This document shows positions 5,249 to 7,082 of a DNA stretch of 7,082 bases, one piece after another. The notes under the pieces are model-generated. The model was given only the letters and a program-made list of their open reading frames with translations. It ran no database searches and was not told the DNA's origin. Within the stretch, counting starts at the first letter, position 1; every line of letters starts with the position of its first letter. Location: assembly GCA_036840015.1 (NCBI GenBank), contig DAISVV010000169.1, positions 1 to 7,082 of the forward strand, written 5' to 3'. This DNA comes from SZUA-430 sp036840015 (GTDB lineage Bacteria; Pseudomonadota; Alphaproteobacteria; Micropepsales; Micropepsaceae). The position numbers were made by a program, and so were the translations under genes.

Positions 5249-6256
5249 TCAGCCTGGCTGGCGCCGGGCGCCCGGCGACGCGGCCTTCAGCCGGTCATGC
5301 GCCGCATAGGCGCGCACGATCCGCCGGACCATGGGATGACGCACAACATCCTCTTCCTGGAGCTCGACCGTCGCCACCCCTTCGACACCCGCCAGCACGT
5401 CCCGCGCTTCTGCGAGGCCCGACATCTGTCCGGGCGAAAGGTCAGTCTGTGTCGGATCGCCCGTCACGGCCATCCGCGATCCCTCGCCGAGCCGCGTCAG
5501 GAACATCTTCATCTGCTGCGGCGTCGTGTTCTGCGCCTCGTCAAGGATCACGTAGCAATGCGAAAGCGTGCGCCCGCGCATGAACGCAAGCGGCGCAACC
5601 TCAATCACGCCCTCGTCCAGCCGGCGCTGGATCTGGTCGCCGGGCAGCATGTCGTGCAGCGCGTCATAGAGCGGGCGCAGGTAGGGATCGACCTTCTCTT
5701 TCATGTCGCCCGGCAGGAAGCCGAGCCGCTCCCCCGCCTCGACGGCAGGCCGCGAGAGGATCAACCGGTCGACAGCCCCGCGTGACAGCAGCGCCACGCC
5801 GGCAGCAACAGCCAGGTAGGTCTTGCCGCTGCCGGCAGGTCCAAGCCCGAAGACCAGGTCATGGTGGGTCAGCGCCTCGATGTAACGCGCCTGCCCAGGC
5901 GTGCGGGCCGAGATGACGCGCTTGGGCGTGGCGAAGACGCCGGACTTCGCCGCCACCGACTCCGACCCGAGGCCAAGGTTGATCGCGCGTTCGACGTCGC
6001 TCGATGAAATGTCATGTCCGGCAAGCGCGTAGGCATACAGGTCGCGCAGCACCTGCGCGCCATGGGCCCTCGATGTGGACGGCCCCTGCAGCACAAGCCG
6101 GTTGCCCCGATGGGCAATCGAGATCTCGAGCCGCCGCTCGATCTCCGACAGGTGCAGGTTGTGCGGACCGACAATGCGGGCAAGCACGGAATTGTCGTCA
6201 AACTCGACCTGTGTCGCCTGTCCGCTGTGGATCTGTCGCTTCGATTTGAATGTCAA
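5249..6256 (-). CDS. PhoH-family ATPase (PhoH-like / YbeZ)
   Basis: A cytosolic P-loop ATPase of the PhoH family, related to the helicase-type core and commonly paired with YbeY. With the start chosen here it has 335 residues, normal for the chromosomal PhoH/YbeZ type. Walker A G-P-A-G-S-G-K-T is at 139-146, Walker B V-I-L-D-E-A-Q-N at 236-243, and the conserved G-D-P-T-Q-T-D-L at 266-273. An N-terminal region of about 120 residues resembles the small nucleic-acid-binding domain usual in this type. The start is TTG at 6254-6256: it overlaps the miaB stop as TTGA and has GGAAG just upstream. An ATG at 6467-6469 would extend the frame by 71 residues through the end of miaB and gives non-conserved, arginine- and proline-rich sequence. 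The name PhoH comes from phosphate-starvation genes; here the setting favours an RNA or ribosome role, which is inference. Confidence 0.94.
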   Translation of the reverse strand: MTFKSKRQIHSGQATQVEFDDNSVLARIVGPHNLHLSEIERRLEISIAHRGNRLVLQGPSTSRAHGAQVLRDLYAYALAGHDISSSDVERAINLGLGSESVAAKSGVFATPKRVISARTPGQARYIEALTHHDLVFGLGPAGSGKTYLAVAAGVALLSRGAVDRLILSRPAVEAGERLGFLPGDMKEKVDPYLRPLYDALHDMLPGDQIQRRLDEGVIEVAPLAFMRGRTLSHCYVILDEAQNTTPQQMKMFLTRLGEGSRMAVTGDPTQTDLSPGQMSGLAEARDVLAGVEGVATVELQEEDVVRHPMVRRIVRAYAAHDRLKAASPGARRQPG

Positions 6257-7082
6257 TTTCTTCCAACCTGCCTTGAACCACCGCGACCCGCCAGCTCGCC
6301 CTTCAGGCTGTTGGGCAGGGCGGCGACGATATCGACCGTCACGAAATCTCCGATGCGCGCATCGGGCGCAAGGACATTGACGCTCTGGAGATAGGGACTG
6401 CGGCCGATCATCTGCCCGGGATGGCGACCGGGCTTCTCCAGCAGGATGTCGAACCGGCGGCCGACACAATCCTCGAAGAAGCGGCGCATCTGCGCCGTCA
6501 ATTCGGCCTGCAGGATCTCGAGCCGCCGGGCCTTGGTCTCCTCCGGCACCTGCTTGCGCTCGGCCGAGGCCGGGGTGCCGGGTCGCGGCGAATACTTGAA
6601 GGAAAAGGACTGCGCGAACCCCACAGTCCGGATCAGGTCCATGGTCTGCGCGAAATCCTCGTCGGTTTCGCCCGGATAGCCGACGATGAAGTCCGAGGAC
6701 AAGGCAATGTCCGGCCGGGCCGCCCGGATGCGGGCCACCAGCTCGACATACATCTCTCGCGTATGGCCACGGTTCATGGCGGCAAGGATGCGGTCCGATC
6801 CCGACTGGACTGGCAGATGCAGGAACGGCATCAGCTTGTCGTTCACGCGATGGGCATGGATGAGCGCATCATCCATGTCGCGCGGGTGGCTGGTGGTGTA
6901 GCGGATCCGCTCTAGCCCCTCGACCTGCGAAAGAACCTCGACAAGCTGCCCGAGCCCGCACTCCCCGCCATTCCCGTCATCGCCATGATAGGCATTGACG
7001 TTCTGGCCACGCCGCGTGATCTCGCGCACGCCCCGCATCACAAGATTGCGCGCCTCGGCCTCGAACTGCCTCACCGGGCGCG
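6253..7082 (-). CDS. miaB: tRNA-2-methylthio-N6-dimethylallyladenosine synthase, C-terminal part
   Basis: MiaB is a radical-SAM iron-sulfur enzyme that adds a methylthio group to i6A37 of tRNA. The window holds the last 275 codons of a family usually 440-475 long. The N-terminal UPF0004 domain and the CxxxCxxC radical-SAM cysteines lie beyond the right edge. The first full codons give R-P-V, the end of the conserved S-R-P after the cysteine motif. Further typical strings follow: R-I-R-Y-T-T-S-H-P-R-D-M, P-F-L-H-L-P-V-Q-S-G-S-D, D-F-I-V-G-Y-P-G-E-T-D-E-D-F and Y-S-P-R-P-G-T-P-A. A C-terminal TRAM domain ends near L-P-N-S-L-K-G-E-L. One oddity: the highly conserved L-L-G-Q-N-V-N is R-R-G-Q-N-V-N here (codons at 7009-7014). 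The TGA at 6253-6255 overlaps the phoH TTG start. In many alphaproteobacteria fur lies upstream, but that is outside this window. Confidence 0.96.
   Translation of the reverse strand, partial: RPVRQFEAEARNLVMRGVREITRRGQNVNAYHGDDGNGGECGLGQLVEVLSQVEGLERIRYTTSHPRDMDDALIHAHRVNDKLMPFLHLPVQSGSDRILAAMNRGHTREMYVELVARIRAARPDIALSSDFIVGYPGETDEDFAQTMDLIRTVGFAQSFSFKYSPRPGTPASAERKQVPEETKARRLEILQAELTAQMRRFFEDCVGRRFDILLEKPGRHPGQMIGRSPYLQSVNVLAPDARIGDFVTVDIVAALPNSLKGELAGRGGSRQVGRN

Overview
The window is GC-rich and reads as core chromosome of an alphaproteobacterium. I recognise the gene order miaB - phoH - ybeY - corC - lnt - Cro/CI-type regulator - metK - trmB from that class. Every gene is on the minus strand, so transcription runs from high to low coordinates. 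The order or genus cannot be fixed from sequence alone. I see no mobile element, CRISPR array, tRNA or rRNA.

Layout in the direction of transcription. The window opens inside miaB (tRNA methylthiotransferase, C-terminal part only). Next come phoH (PhoH-type ATPase), ybeY (metal-dependent endoribonuclease), corC (CBS/CorC_HlyC protein) and lnt (apolipoprotein N-acyltransferase). These five are packed head to tail with overlaps of 4, 8 and 8 nt and one 4-nt gap, so they are almost certainly one translationally coupled operon. A 277-nt gap follows lnt. It carries a plausible promoter with an inverted repeat between its hexamers, followed by a leader of about 235 nt that can fold into several hairpins. 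This leads to an XRE-family regulator with a TTG start and a strong ribosome binding site. A clear intrinsic terminator separates the regulator from metK (S-adenosylmethionine synthetase). metK overlaps the start of trmB (tRNA m7G46 methyltransferase), which is cut off by the window edge.

Functionally the block joins RNA maturation (MiaB, YbeY, PhoH, TrmB), supply of the methyl donor AdoMet (MetK, used by MiaB and TrmB) and envelope functions (CorC, Lnt). This is ordinary housekeeping content, and I found no convincing new system. The parts worth a second look are non-coding: the structured leader and putative operator before the regulator, and the terminator placed about 25 nt before the metK start.

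Sequence quality matters at the left edge. The first 60-75 bases hold a 14-C run and degenerate sequence where trmB should encode its conserved AdoMet-binding motif. I read this as a low-quality contig end, not biology. A nonconservative change in a conserved MiaB motif near the right edge may have a similar cause.
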